A stretch of 64,000 nucleotides of DNA, from positions 186,001 to 250,000 of the forward strand of contig NZ_RKLP01000005.1 of the NCBI RefSeq assembly GCF_004011865.1, read 5' to 3'. Below, one piece after another: positions 56,028-64,000 of the stretch (positions within the stretch are counted from its first letter, which is position 1; the number at the start of each line of letters is the position of its first letter). The stretch is from Prescottella agglutinans. Its GTDB lineage: Bacteria; Actinomycetota; Actinomycetes; Mycobacteriales; Mycobacteriaceae. The notes under the pieces are model-generated. The model had not been told where the DNA came from. It did not search any database and worked only from the letters and a program-made list of their open reading frames with translations. A program made the translations under genes and the position numbers.

Positions 56028-56701
56028 GGCGCACCTCCGGTCTGCTCGTGGACCGGCACACTGCGCCGATCGATGCGTTCGAAGAAGTCGTCGAGTTCGC
56101 GGTGCGCGTCCTGCCCGCCGTCGAACCCGCGCCAGCACCGCCGCAACCGCCCCACCAGTTCGTAGCAGGCGTCGATCGGCAGGAGGTGGCATTCGGCGGC
56201 GGCCGGTCCGGTCTTCGGCACCCGGATCAACAGCGCCTCGACGTCGGCGACGACGGTGTCGACGGCCGGGTTGGCCTCCCGCACCGAGTCCCACGCCGCG
56301 ATGGGCAGTTCCGACTCGGTCGCGCCGGCGGGGCCGGGATAGAACGCGACCGTGCGGTCCTGTTCGGAGTTCCGGAAGAAGAAGGCGAGCCCCACCGGGA
56401 TCTCGAGCCCGTCCCACTGGCCCGGTCCCAGCCGGAAGTCCGGGAACGACAGGTACCGGTCGGGCACGGCCCGGTACCTCAGCTCGGCGCCGGGTTCGGT
56501 GAACAGCAGGTAGCACGGCCGGCACACGCACATCAGCTGCCGTCCGGCCATGTTCACCACGTGCGGATGCTCGTCGGCGATCGGCACTGCACACATCTCG
56601 CACCGTTCCCCGGCGATCGGTTGCGGCCGGGACTCCGCGATACGCCGAAGCACCCCCAGCGCCGGACCGGTGGGGGTGCCGTGGTTCGACGGCGCGTTCA
56701 C
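56024..56701 (-). CDS. Hydrogenase-cluster protein with Cys pairs (DUF5947-like)
   Basis: 225 residues from GTG 56701. A possible metal or cluster site is formed by RCEMCAVPI and MCVCRPCYLLF, followed by YRAVPDRYLSFPDF and PVGLAFFFRNSE. The Cys arrangement resembles a zinc ribbon. I recall DUF5947 for this family (from memory). Its operon position just after the NifU/Rieske-like gene suggests a part in electron transfer or assembly. Confidence 0.77.
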   Translation of the reverse strand: MNAPSNHGTPTGPALGVLRRIAESRPQPIAGERCEMCAVPIADEHPHVVNMAGRQLMCVCRPCYLLFTEPGAELRYRAVPDRYLSFPDFRLGPGQWDGLEIPVGLAFFFRNSEQDRTVAFYPGPAGATESELPIAAWDSVREANPAVDTVVADVEALLIRVPKTGPAAAECHLLPIDACYELVGRLRRCWRGFDGGQDAHRELDDFFERIDRRSVPVHEQTGGAP

Positions 56702-57636
56702 CCCGTCACCGCCGTCGGCACGGCCACCGAGAGGACGCCGTCACGCACCAGCACCGGAAGCGGATCGAGGTGATCGCCCGAGGTCTCCACCGCGGCCCCC
56801 GCGCGGCGGACGTCGTAGTGGGCCCGGCAGGTGGGGCAGCGCACCACCGCGTCGCCCACCGCACCACCGGCCCGGCGCTGCATCACCGCCCCGGCCATCG
56901 AATTCCCGCACGAGGGACACCGGTCCCGGTACGCGAAGAGTTCGTCCCCGATCCGGCACACCAGCATCGCGAGGCCGCCCACGGTGAAGCCGCCCACCTC
57001 GCCCGCACCGATCTCCGCGAATTCCGGTGCGGAAACCCACGTTCCGGGTTGCTGTCCGGAATCGCGCACGTGCGACATCAGCGAATCGACGCTGAACACG
57101 CCCGGTGTCGCCGCGGCGGGCTCGGCGGTGTCGGTCTCCACCTCGATCGCGGTGGTCTCGGGCGCCGCGGCCTGGACCGCCCCCTCCACCGCGAGCTGCA
57201 GGGTGACCGCCGACGACGGGCACCCGTGACAGCTGCCCAGTAGCCGCAGTCGCACGACGCCGTCGGCCGTCACCTCGACGAGTTCGACGTCGCCGCCGTG
57301 CGAGCCCAGGTAGGGGCGGACGTTGTCGAGCGCGGTCCGCACCCGGGTCTCGACGTCGTGCGGATGCAGCCCGCTCACCAGCAGGACGCTCGACACCAGT
57401 TCGTCGCGGGCCAGTTCGTCGACCAGTCCGGGGGTGCGCGCGGCGACGGCGAGGATCCGGTCGAGCGCCTCACCGTAGAGGTCGACCACCTCGCGGACGA
57501 GTTGCTCGGCCCGCTCCCGGGCCACCGGTCCCCCGGCCGACGCGGCGTCGAGCAGCGCCTCGATCCGATCGCCGGCTCCCCGCCAGCGATCGGATTCGTG
57601 CGTCTCGCTTCGCGTCTCGTCGTGTACCGACGCCAT
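56698..57636 (-). CDS. NifU-like and Rieske-like iron-sulfur protein, candidate electron-transfer partner of the hydrogenase
   Basis: 312 residues. An N-terminal helical part is followed by a NifU C-terminal domain with GSCHGCPSS (about residues 133-141), then a Rieske-type domain. In the latter, the usual Cys-x-His and Cys-x2-His are replaced by CPSCGNSM and CPTCRAHYD, so four Cys are available. In mycobacteria the equivalent gene next to the group 1h enzyme encodes an iron-sulfur protein needed for coupling to respiration (HhyE; from memory). Overlaps DUF5947-like gene by GTGA and follows the large subunit by 8 bp. Confidence 0.82.
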   Translation of the reverse strand: MASVHDETRSETHESDRWRGAGDRIEALLDAASAGGPVARERAEQLVREVVDLYGEALDRILAVAARTPGLVDELARDELVSSVLLVSGLHPHDVETRVRTALDNVRPYLGSHGGDVELVEVTADGVVRLRLLGSCHGCPSSAVTLQLAVEGAVQAAAPETTAIEVETDTAEPAAATPGVFSVDSLMSHVRDSGQQPGTWVSAPEFAEIGAGEVGGFTVGGLAMLVCRIGDELFAYRDRCPSCGNSMAGAVMQRRAGGAVGDAVVRCPTCRAHYDVRRAGAAVETSGDHLDPLPVLVRDGVLSVAVPTAVTG

Positions 57637-57644
57637 CCGTCACC

Positions 57645-59438
57645 TCACTCCCCGGTCATGGACTGCGTGGGCGAATGGAGCTTCTCGAGGGTCTTGCCGT
57701 CGCCGAGGTACATGTGGACACCGCACGGCAGGCAAGGATCGAAACTGCGCACGGTGCGCATGATGTCGATGCCCTTGAAGTTGTCGCGATCGTTCTCCTC
57801 GTAGATGTGCAGATCCGTCACCGCGTCCTCGTAAGGTCCCGGAACCCCTTCGGCGTCACGGGGACTCGCGTTCCACGGTGTCGGCGGGTACGGGTGGTAG
57901 TTCGCGATCTTGCCGTCGCGGATCACCATGTGGTGCGAGAGCACCCCGCGCACGGCCTCGGTGAACCCGCACCCGATGCCCTCGTCGGGGACCTCGAACG
58001 ACTCCCACGTCTTGGTTCGGCCGGCATTGATCTCGACGAGCGCCTTCCGCGCGAAGTGCAGCGCCATCGCGGCCGCGTACGCCTGGAAGTACGTCCGGGC
58101 GCGGTTGCGCTCGATCGTGTTGCTCCACTGCGGAATCTTCCACTCGAGCCTGACCGGGCCCTTCAGCGCCGTCTTCGGGAAGTCGATCTCGACACTGTGG
58201 CCGGTGGCCTTCACCTCGTCGGTCTCGACCAGCCCGGCCAGCGCGGTGGACCACATGCGGGCCAGGGCACCGCCGCCGGTGTCGAGTGCCAGGTTGCTCT
58301 TGCCGTCGAACCACCGCGGCGACATCACCCAGCTGTACTTGTCCTCGAGGTCGCGCTTCTGCGGCTTCGGGTTGGTGTGCTGGTTCCACGGGTGCCGCCG
58401 GTCCACCGGGTTGCCCAGCGGATCGGTCGTCACGAACATCTCCTGGTCGGACCAGTCGTCGTAGTAGGACGAGCCGAGCATGATCCGGATACCGAGGTTG
58501 ATGTCCACCAGGTCGGTCGTCACCATCTTGTTGTCGACGATGACACCCGGCGTGACGAACATCTTCCGACCCCAGTCGGTCATGTCCTTGTACGCGAAGT
58601 TGCACACCTCCGGATCCTGGAAGGCACCCCAGCACCCCAGCATCACCCGGCGCTCACCCACGTGCTCGTAGCCGGGAAGCGCCTCGTAGAAGAAGTCGAA
58701 CAGATCGTCGTGCATGGGCACGACCTTCTTCATGAACTCGACGTAGCGCATCAACCGCGTCGTGTAGTCGGTGATCAGCTGCACCGTCGCGACCGTCCCG
58801 ACACCGCCGGGATACAGCGTGGACGGGTGGACGTGCCGACCCTCCATGAGGCAGAACATCTCTCGCGTGAGCCGGCTGACCTGCAACGCCTCGCGGTAGA
58901 AGTCGCCGGTGAAGGGGTTGAGCGCACGCATGATGTCGGCGACGGTCTTGTACCCGTGGGCGTCGGCGTGCGGAGCCGCGGTCTTCTCGGCCTGCGCGAG
59001 GACGCCGGGATTGGTCTCCGAGACCATCTTCTCGCAGTAGTCGACCGCCACCAGGTTCTCCTGGAAGATGTTGTGGTCGAACATGTATTCTGCGGCCTCG
59101 CCGAGGTTCGCGATCCACTCGCCGAGGTGCGGCGGCTGGACCCCGTACGCCATGTTCTGCGTGTAGCACGAGCAGGTCGCGTGGTTGTCGCCGCAGATCC
59201 CGCAGATGCGACTGGTGATGAAGTGCGCGTCGCGCGGATCCTTGCCCTTCATGAAGAGCGAGTAGCCACGGAAGATGGACGACGTGCTGTGGCATTCGGC
59301 AACGGTCTTGTTCTTGAAGTCGACCTTGGTGTAGATCCCGAGGCTGCCGACGATGCGGGTGATCGGGTCCCAGGACATCTCGACGAGACCCTTGTCGTCG
59401 GCTGCCCCCCGCGTCGGCTCGGGCACTGTGGAAGTCAT
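57645..59438 (-). CDS. hhyL: [NiFe] hydrogenase large subunit, group 1h type
   Basis: 597 residues holding the NiFe centre. The N-terminal ligand motif is RICGICGDNHATC with Cys79 and Cys82; the C-terminal motif DPCLPCGVH supplies Cys569, Cys572 and His575. 22 residues follow His575, the peptide removed by the maturation protease. The sequence and neighbours match actinobacterial high-affinity hydrogenases that oxidise atmospheric hydrogen. The small subunit gene ends 46 bp upstream. Gene name follows mycobacterial usage. Confidence 0.95.
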   Translation of the reverse strand: MTSTVPEPTRGAADDKGLVEMSWDPITRIVGSLGIYTKVDFKNKTVAECHSTSSIFRGYSLFMKGKDPRDAHFITSRICGICGDNHATCSCYTQNMAYGVQPPHLGEWIANLGEAAEYMFDHNIFQENLVAVDYCEKMVSETNPGVLAQAEKTAAPHADAHGYKTVADIMRALNPFTGDFYREALQVSRLTREMFCLMEGRHVHPSTLYPGGVGTVATVQLITDYTTRLMRYVEFMKKVVPMHDDLFDFFYEALPGYEHVGERRVMLGCWGAFQDPEVCNFAYKDMTDWGRKMFVTPGVIVDNKMVTTDLVDINLGIRIMLGSSYYDDWSDQEMFVTTDPLGNPVDRRHPWNQHTNPKPQKRDLEDKYSWVMSPRWFDGKSNLALDTGGGALARMWSTALAGLVETDEVKATGHSVEIDFPKTALKGPVRLEWKIPQWSNTIERNRARTYFQAYAAAMALHFARKALVEINAGRTKTWESFEVPDEGIGCGFTEAVRGVLSHHMVIRDGKIANYHPYPPTPWNASPRDAEGVPGPYEDAVTDLHIYEENDRDNFKGIDIMRTVRSFDPCLPCGVHMYLGDGKTLEKLHSPTQSMTGE

Positions 59439-59484
59439 CGAGAAGCCTCTCTACTATCGGCGATCGCCTGTCGTCGTTCTCGCG

Positions 59485-60570
59485 CTACCAGGTGCGCACC
59501 GCGCCTGTCCTGAGCAAGCGCCCGGGCACGCGCCAGCTGGGTTCCTTGTCGAGCGTCCGGCCCGTGACACCCCGCAGCGTCCGGATCACCGATCCGTAGA
59601 CCTCGGAGACCGAACTGGAGAGGATGCCGCCCGGCGGCTCGTCCATGAACGGCATGAACTTGTCCGGGAATCCGGGCATGGTGCAGCCGATGCAGATGCC
59701 GCCGACGTTCGGGCAACCACCGAGCCCGTTCATCCAACCTCGTTTGGGCACATTGCATTTCACGACCGGACCCCAGCAGCCGAGCTTCACGATGCACTTC
59801 GGGGAGCCGTACTCGTCCGCGAAGTCGCCCTGCTCGTAGTAGCCCGCGCGGTCGCATCCCTCGTGCACGGTCTGCCCGAACAGCCACTGCGGCCGCAGCA
59901 TTTCGTCGAGCGGGATCATCGGCGCCTGATCCGTCACCTGGTACAGCAGATAGGTCAGGGTCTCGGAGAGGTTGTCCGGCTGGATCGGACACCCGGGCAC
60001 GCACACGATCGGCAGGCCGGCCTTGGACTTCCAGTCCCACCCGAGATAGTCGGGCACGCCCATCGCGCCGGTCGGATTTCCGGCCATCGCGTGGATCCCG
60101 CCGTACGTCGCACACGTGCCGGCGGCGACGATCGCGGTCGCCTTGGGTGCCAGTCGATCCAGCCATTCGCTCGTCGTGACCGGCTGCCCGGTGTCCGGGT
60201 TGCTGCCGAACCCGCACCAGTAGCCCTCGTCGTGCAGTTTCTCGTTCGGGATCGATCCCTCGACCACCAGAACGAACGGTTCGAGTTCGCCGCGATCGGC
60301 TTTCCAGAACCACTCGAGGAAATCGTCGGCGCCGCCCGCGGGACCGCACTCGAAGTCGATCAGCGGCCAGTGCATGGCGATCTTCGGCAGTCCGGGAAGA
60401 GCACCGAGGGCGATCTCCTCCACGCTCGGCTGAGTCGCCGCGGTCAACGACACCGAATCGCCGTCGCAGCTGAGTCCGGCGTTGATCCACAGGACGTGAA
60501 TGAGACCTTCGTCCGTCTCGTCAGATTTGGCGTGTTCCGGCTTCTTCGCAGCTTTCGTCGGTGTCGACAT
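59485..60570 (-). CDS. hhyS: [NiFe] hydrogenase small subunit, group 1h type, Asp-ligated proximal cluster
   Basis: 361 residues binding three iron-sulfur clusters that carry electrons from the NiFe site. No Tat signal is present, so the complex stays cytoplasmic. The first cluster motif reads LSCDGDSV: Cys35 and Asp38 instead of Cys-x2-Cys, as established for the actinobacterial-type oxygen-insensitive enzyme of Ralstonia. Further Cys lie in AAGTCATYGG, VPGCP, EGCDRAG, KLGCWGPVVKC and GICIGCTMPGF. GGGGAG precedes ATG 60570; the frame opening at 60678 is not used. Confidence 0.95.
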   Translation of the reverse strand: MSTPTKAAKKPEHAKSDETDEGLIHVLWINAGLSCDGDSVSLTAATQPSVEEIALGALPGLPKIAMHWPLIDFECGPAGGADDFLEWFWKADRGELEPFVLVVEGSIPNEKLHDEGYWCGFGSNPDTGQPVTTSEWLDRLAPKATAIVAAGTCATYGGIHAMAGNPTGAMGVPDYLGWDWKSKAGLPIVCVPGCPIQPDNLSETLTYLLYQVTDQAPMIPLDEMLRPQWLFGQTVHEGCDRAGYYEQGDFADEYGSPKCIVKLGCWGPVVKCNVPKRGWMNGLGGCPNVGGICIGCTMPGFPDKFMPFMDEPPGGILSSSVSEVYGSVIRTLRGVTGRTLDKEPSWRVPGRLLRTGAVRTW

Positions 60571-60647
60571 AGCAGCCACTCCCCGGGGCTCCACCGCCCC
60601 TGCGTCACCGGAGTCGACCCTCGGCCCACTTGCGTGACGCCCACCAC

Positions 60648-60678
60648 AATTAAGGCGCGACAGCGGTGGGTCTGTCAA
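60648..60678 (-). promoter_or_regulatory. Candidate promoter of hhySL
   Basis: On the gene strand a -35 TTGACA (60678-60673) is followed after 19 bp by TTAATT (60653-60648), 78 bp before the small-subunit start. An inverted repeat GCGTCAC/GTGACGC (60602-60640) lies between it and the gene and could be a regulator site. It would allow structural genes to be expressed apart from hypAB. Confidence 0.5.
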
Positions 60679-60688
60679 CGCCGGATGA

Positions 60689-61519
60689 TCACCCTGCGCG
60701 GCGCTCGGCGACCCACCGATACCAATCCTCCAGCCCCTCTCCGCTGGTCGCGGACAGATTGATCACTCGCACATCGGGATTCACCGACCGCGCGTTGCGT
60801 TCACACGCCTCCGTATCGAATTGAACATAAGGGAGCAGATCGGTCTTGTTGACGATCACGAGATCGGCCACCGCGAAGATGTGCGGGTACTTGAGCGGCT
60901 TGTCGTCCCCCTCGGTCACGGAGATGAGGACAACCTTGCCTTGCTCGCCGAGGTCGAACAGTGCAGGGCACACGAGGTTTCCGACGTTCTCCACGAACAC
61001 CAGCGAGTCGTTCGCGGGACTCAACGCATCCAGCGCACCTCGCATCATCTCGGCGTCGAGATGACATCCAGATCCTGTATTGACCTGAACCACAGCACAT
61101 CCCGTCGACCGGATCCGATCGGCGTCGAGCAGCGTCTCCTGGTCTCCCTCGATCACCGATATCGGACTCGACGCCCGCAGATCCCGCACGGTGCGCTCGA
61201 GCAGTGTCGTCTTGCCCGATCCGGGCGAGCTCATCAGGTTGAAGGCCCGTACCCCCCGCTCGGCCAGCCACGACCGATTGCCCGCCGCCAACCGATCGTT
61301 CTTGTCGAGGATCTTCTGTTCGAGTGTCACGGTCTCGGTCGCGGCGGGCACGTGGTCGTGATCGTGCCCGTGTTCATGATCGTGCCCGTGCCCGTGCCCG
61401 TGCCCGTGCCCGTGGGCATGCTCGTGCTGGTGTTCGCGCCGAGAAGCCCCGTCCGCCGGAATCGTGATCCGAGCCCCGGCCGGCTCGTCGACCTTGCCGC
61501 ATCCACACGTCGCGCACAT
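60689..61519 (-). CDS. hypB: Nickel-insertion GTPase HypB with His-rich tract
   Basis: 276 residues. N-terminal MCATCGCGK (Cys2, Cys5, Cys7) is a high-affinity nickel site, followed by 14 His in residues 30-56, a nickel store. GTPase motifs: Walker A SSPGSGKTTLL (97-107), EGDQET, NVGNLVCP and NKTDLLPY. It delivers nickel to the large subunit with HypA. Starts three bases after hypA. Confidence 0.95.
   Translation of the reverse strand: MCATCGCGKVDEPAGARITIPADGASRREHQHEHAHGHGHGHGHGHDHEHGHDHDHVPAATETVTLEQKILDKNDRLAAGNRSWLAERGVRAFNLMSSPGSGKTTLLERTVRDLRASSPISVIEGDQETLLDADRIRSTGCAVVQVNTGSGCHLDAEMMRGALDALSPANDSLVFVENVGNLVCPALFDLGEQGKVVLISVTEGDDKPLKYPHIFAVADLVIVNKTDLLPYVQFDTEACERNARSVNPDVRVINLSATSGEGLEDWYRWVAERRAG
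61382..61411. repeat. Hexanucleotide repeat within hypB
   Basis: Five perfect copies of GTGCCC (GGGCAC on the coding strand), encoding Gly-His units. Copy-number change would alter the His tract in steps of two residues without a frameshift. Confidence 0.85.
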
Positions 61520-61522
61520 AGC

Positions 61523-61852
61523 TCAACCCACTTCCATCGACATGATCCGCAGTTCACGACCCGAGAGGACCTCGACGTCGGCGCTGCCGCAGGGACACAG
61601 CAGCACCAGGTCGTGCAGGGGAAAGTCCTCGCCGCAGCCGCGGCAGTGCGCGCGGCCAGGCGGCTCCTCGATGTCCAGCCGGGCACCCTCCGCGACAGTG
61701 CCCTCGGTGACCAGTTCGAAACAGAACTGCATCGCGTCGGGTACCACGGCGCACAGCCTGCCCACCTGCAGTCTGATGCTGTGCACGCTGCGTCCGGCGG
61801 CACGTTCGCACACCGCATCGACGACGCTCTGGGTGATTGCCATTTCGTGCAT
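61523..61852 (-). CDS. hypA: Nickel metallochaperone HypA
   Basis: 109 residues starting MHEMAITQSVV, with the nickel-binding Met1-His2-Glu3. The zinc site is Cys70 and Cys73 (HCRGCG) and Cys86 and Cys88 (LCPCGS), the second pair spaced by one residue. ATG 61852 is required for the MHE motif; the frame opening at 61915 is not. First hyp gene after the ArsR regulator. Confidence 0.93.
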   Translation of the reverse strand: MHEMAITQSVVDAVCERAAGRSVHSIRLQVGRLCAVVPDAMQFCFELVTEGTVAEGARLDIEEPPGRAHCRGCGEDFPLHDLVLLCPCGSADVEVLSGRELRIMSMEVG

Positions 61853-61937
61853 CACGGGTGTCCGTTCGGACGGAGGCTGTCGGATCACACGATAGGACGA
61901 CGCCGCGACGAGCAACAGGGGATTCGGCGAAGTACCG

Positions 61938-62291
61938 TCAGCTCGCGTCGTGCTCGTGGAAGTGGGTCGCGCCGATCGTGTGCAGCAGTTCGTGCACGGT
62001 GTCGTCGACCAGTCGGTAGCGGACGGTGCGCCCCGACCGCGCGGCCTGCACCCATCCCTGCTGCCGCAGCAACCGCAGCGCGTGCGAGACCGCGGTTCCG
62101 GTCATCCCCAGGGCCGCCGCCAGATCGGTGACGCAGATGTCGGGCGCGTGGTGCAGGCACAGCAGCAGCCGCAGGCGATTGGGATCCGACAACAGTTCGA
62201 AACGGTTTGCCCACGCACCGATGTCGGGCGTCACGAGCGCCTGCGAGGCGCGGCGCACGTGGTCCGGGTCGATCGCCGGCGTCTGGGGCAC
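61938..62291 (-). CDS. ArsR/SmtB-family regulator, candidate nickel sensor
   Basis: 117 residues. Winged helix ICVTDLAAALGMTGTAVSHALRLLRQQGW (about 52-80). The last helix carries Asp96, His100, His104, then His110, His112 and His114 (HFHEHD), a typical metal-sensing site on helix 5 of nickel/cobalt sensors such as NmtR. GTG 62291 is the chosen start. It is transcribed toward hypA, 85 bp away, so it may control the hydrogenase operon or its own transcript. Confidence 0.8.
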   Translation of the reverse strand: MPQTPAIDPDHVRRASQALVTPDIGAWANRFELLSDPNRLRLLLCLHHAPDICVTDLAAALGMTGTAVSHALRLLRQQGWVQAARSGRTVRYRLVDDTVHELLHTIGATHFHEHDAS

Positions 62292-62372
62292 GGCACCAGT
62301 GTAGGTCCGGGTCCGGGCACGACCCGTCGAATCGGGCCCCGCCGCGGCGAGACCTACCGTGTAGGGGTGGTC

Positions 62373-63173
62373 ATGCAGCAGGCAATCAATCCGGTCGACG
62401 GCGTCGGCATCGCGTATCGGGTGATCGGCGACGGCCCGCCGCTGGTGCTCGCGCACGGGACGGCGCTGTCGAGTGCGATCTGGCGGGCATTCGGATACGT
62501 CAAGGCGCTGCGCGACGAATTCCAGTTGGTCCTGCCCGACATGCGCGGTCACGGCCGCAGCGACACCCCGCACGGTGCGGCGTCGTACGCGATGGACCTC
62601 GTCGTCGGCGACATCCTCGCGGTACTCGACGACCTCGGCCACGAGCGGGCGCACTACCTGGGCTACTCGTTCGGCGGCCGCGTCGGGCTCTCGCTCGCGG
62701 TCGCGGCGCCGGACCGCCTGCGCACCCTCACCGTCGGCGGCGGCAGCAGCCGACCGCAGGCCGGTTCGTTCGACAAGCTGTTCTTCCCGGGCTGCATCGA
62801 CGTCCTCGACCACGAGGGCATGACGGCGTTCCTCGACCGGTGGAACGCGCATCGTTCGTGGCCGCTGGACCCGGCGACGCGGGCGGCGTTCGACGCCAAC
62901 GACACCCGCGCCCTCGTCGCGTACCTGCGCCGGTCCGAGGAGGAACCGGGCGTGCCCGACGCCGCGCTCGCAGCGCTGGATGTCCCGACGATGCTGTTCG
63001 TCGGGTCCGAGGATCGGCCGCGGTTCTCGGACACCCAGAAACTGGCGTCGCTGATCCCGGGTTCCCGGCTCGCGGTGATCCCCGGTTTCGACCACGCCAC
63101 CACCGTCGCGGCATCGCCCGAGGTCCTGGCGGTGGTGAGGCCGTTCCTGGAGGAGCACATCGAAGGCGTCTAG
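62373..63173 (+). CDS. Alpha/beta-fold hydrolase
   Basis: 266 residues. The nucleophile Ser is in LGYSFGGRVG, the oxyanion region in LAHGTALSS, the acid probably Asp in GSEDRPRF and the base His in GFDHATT. PDMRGHGRSD is typical of the family. ATG 62373 is the start chosen; a GTG two codons earlier is possible. Divergent from the ArsR gene. Substrate unknown. Confidence 0.85.
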   Translation: MQQAINPVDGVGIAYRVIGDGPPLVLAHGTALSSAIWRAFGYVKALRDEFQLVLPDMRGHGRSDTPHGAASYAMDLVVGDILAVLDDLGHERAHYLGYSFGGRVGLSLAVAAPDRLRTLTVGGGSSRPQAGSFDKLFFPGCIDVLDHEGMTAFLDRWNAHRSWPLDPATRAAFDANDTRALVAYLRRSEEEPGVPDAALAALDVPTMLFVGSEDRPRFSDTQKLASLIPGSRLAVIPGFDHATTVAASPEVLAVVRPFLEEHIEGV

Positions 63174-63270
63174 ATGTACCGACCATCCTCGATGTCGATT
63201 GCAGGGCTGCCGCCGCCGAAGAATCGGAAACATCTTGGGTGACAACGGATCCCGGGATCTCGATGGCGAG

Positions 63271-63645
63271 TCAGACCAGGAGGCCGATACTGGTCGCCAG
63301 CATCACCACCGCCGTTGCGCCGTGGACGCCGTACGCGGTGGCCTTCGGCCCACCGCTGCGCAGCACGACCACCGCGTCTCCTGCGGGTACGGCGGCGAGC
63401 ACCAGCACGTACCAACCCAGCACCGGCGTCGCCGCGACGAGCATCAGAACGAAGACGGCGGCCCCGAACGCGATCTCGCGCAATCCCTTCACGCGCAGCC
63501 AGGACCGGAAGGCGGGGTCGTCGGCGTGTGTTTCGGGAATGCCGAAACCGACGGCAGCCTGCGGCGTCGTGAAGGCGCTCCCGCCCATGACGATGAGCGC
63601 CACGCCGAGCAGGCCGGCGAGAACAGTGGCAATGGTGGTGAGCAT
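63271..63645 (-). CDS. DUF4267-type small membrane protein
   Basis: 124 residues with four hydrophobic segments: IATVLAGLLGVALIVMGG, REIAFGAAVFVLMLVAATPVLGWYVLVLAAVPAG and TAVVMLATSIGLLV. PETHADDPAFRSWLRVKGLRE between the first two is typical of DUF4267 proteins. ATG 63645 chosen; the frame upstream lacks coding character. Unknown function. Confidence 0.75.
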   Translation of the reverse strand: MLTTIATVLAGLLGVALIVMGGSAFTTPQAAVGFGIPETHADDPAFRSWLRVKGLREIAFGAAVFVLMLVAATPVLGWYVLVLAAVPAGDAVVVLRSGGPKATAYGVHGATAVVMLATSIGLLV

Positions 63646-63737
63646 CAGCGGTCCTGTCCGTTGAGGGAGTCTCTTGACGAAGTGGTTGTCGGTCCATGCC
63701 GTCCGGAACGACGGCGGGTTCACGGTGGCCGAGTAGG

Positions 63738-64000
63738 TCAGGGCTCGAGCACGTAGCGACCGCGCGTCCCGCCCTTGGCCATAGCCCGGTGGGCGTCGGC
63801 GGCCTGAGCCAACGGCAGCACCGCATGCACTCGGGTCGGCAACCGGCCGGACGCGGCGCGGGCCAGCAGCTGTCCCAACCGAGGACCGTCCGACTGCGTC
63901 ACCAGTACGTTCACCGTGATCCCCCGCTCGGCCGCGGGCACCAGGTTGGGTCGGACGCCGACGAAGGCTCCGCCGTCGCGGACCAAGGTCAGGCCCCACA
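63738..64000 (-). CDS. Zinc-type quinone oxidoreductase/dehydrogenase, C-terminal part
   Basis: The frame is open through the window end (WGLTLVRDGGAFVGVRPNLV), so the N-terminal two-thirds lie outside. The visible 87 residues end with ADAHRAMAKGGTRGRYVLEP, the standard C-terminus of medium-chain quinone oxidoreductases that reduce quinones or enones with NADPH. Confidence 0.8.
   Translation of the reverse strand, partial: WGLTLVRDGGAFVGVRPNLVPAAERGITVNVLVTQSDGPRLGQLLARAASGRLPTRVHAVLPLAQAADAHRAMAKGGTRGRYVLEP

Noticed and set aside
61382-61411. Short tandem repeat as a possible CRISPR-like array
   Set aside because: Six-base units without spacers, encoding the His-Gly tract of HypB.

Overview
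The window is GC-rich actinobacterial chromosome, dense with catabolic dehydrogenases and with TetR, LysR and MarR regulators. The layout, a close match to the Nocardia/Rhodococcus rifampicin monooxygenase, and a group 1h-type [NiFe] hydrogenase point to Rhodococcus or a close mycolic-acid relative. Species cannot be fixed from sequence alone. I saw no rRNA or tRNA gene, insertion sequence, phage or CRISPR array.

Layout. 1-3110: end of a phenylacetate (paa) operon (paaE, paaK) with a convergent PaaR-like TetR gene. 3213-9919: two look-alike dehydrogenase/cupin/LysR modules flanking an unusual group of very small genes (6160-7205): a secreted protein interrupted by a frameshift, then four ORFs of 36-39 codons, each with its own ribosome binding site. 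10266-17937: YceI protein, DUF1579-like protein, rifampicin monooxygenase with an upstream rifamycin-associated element, Tat-exported phospholipase C, two small membrane proteins and a POT peptide transporter. 18016-23870: histidine phosphatase, an SDR/phosphotransferase/acyl-CoA dehydrogenase operon, a TetR gene, an extradiol dioxygenase and a MarR gene. 23938-29898: two tandem penicillin-binding lipoproteins, one of which has lost all three catalytic motifs, then a KAS III-like synthase divergent from its TetR gene.

30491-39908 is a complete non-phosphorylating sugar oxidation cluster: sugar porter, two dehydrogenases, FadR/GntR regulator, enolase-family dehydratase, FAH-family dehydratase, 2-oxoglutarate-semialdehyde dehydrogenase and SMP-30 lactonase. 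A 22-bp operator-like sequence occurs identically upstream of the first enzyme genes and at the regulator start. 40282-42670 holds a beta-carbonic anhydrase and an ABC-F protein whose promoter resembles the WhiB7 type.

43361-62291 is one functional unit for atmospheric-type hydrogen oxidation. A NikMNQO energy-coupling transporter imports nickel. On the opposite strand are an ArsR-family candidate nickel sensor, hypA, hypB, the small and large hydrogenase subunits, a NifU/Rieske-like electron-transfer candidate, several proteins of unknown function, the maturation protease, and hypC, hypF, hypE, hypC and hypD with two SIS-domain proteins, one fused to a HypC-like tail. The small subunit has Asp in place of one proximal-cluster Cys, the signature of oxygen-tolerant group 1h enzymes. 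The window ends with an alpha/beta hydrolase, a DUF4267-type membrane protein and a truncated quinone oxidoreductase.
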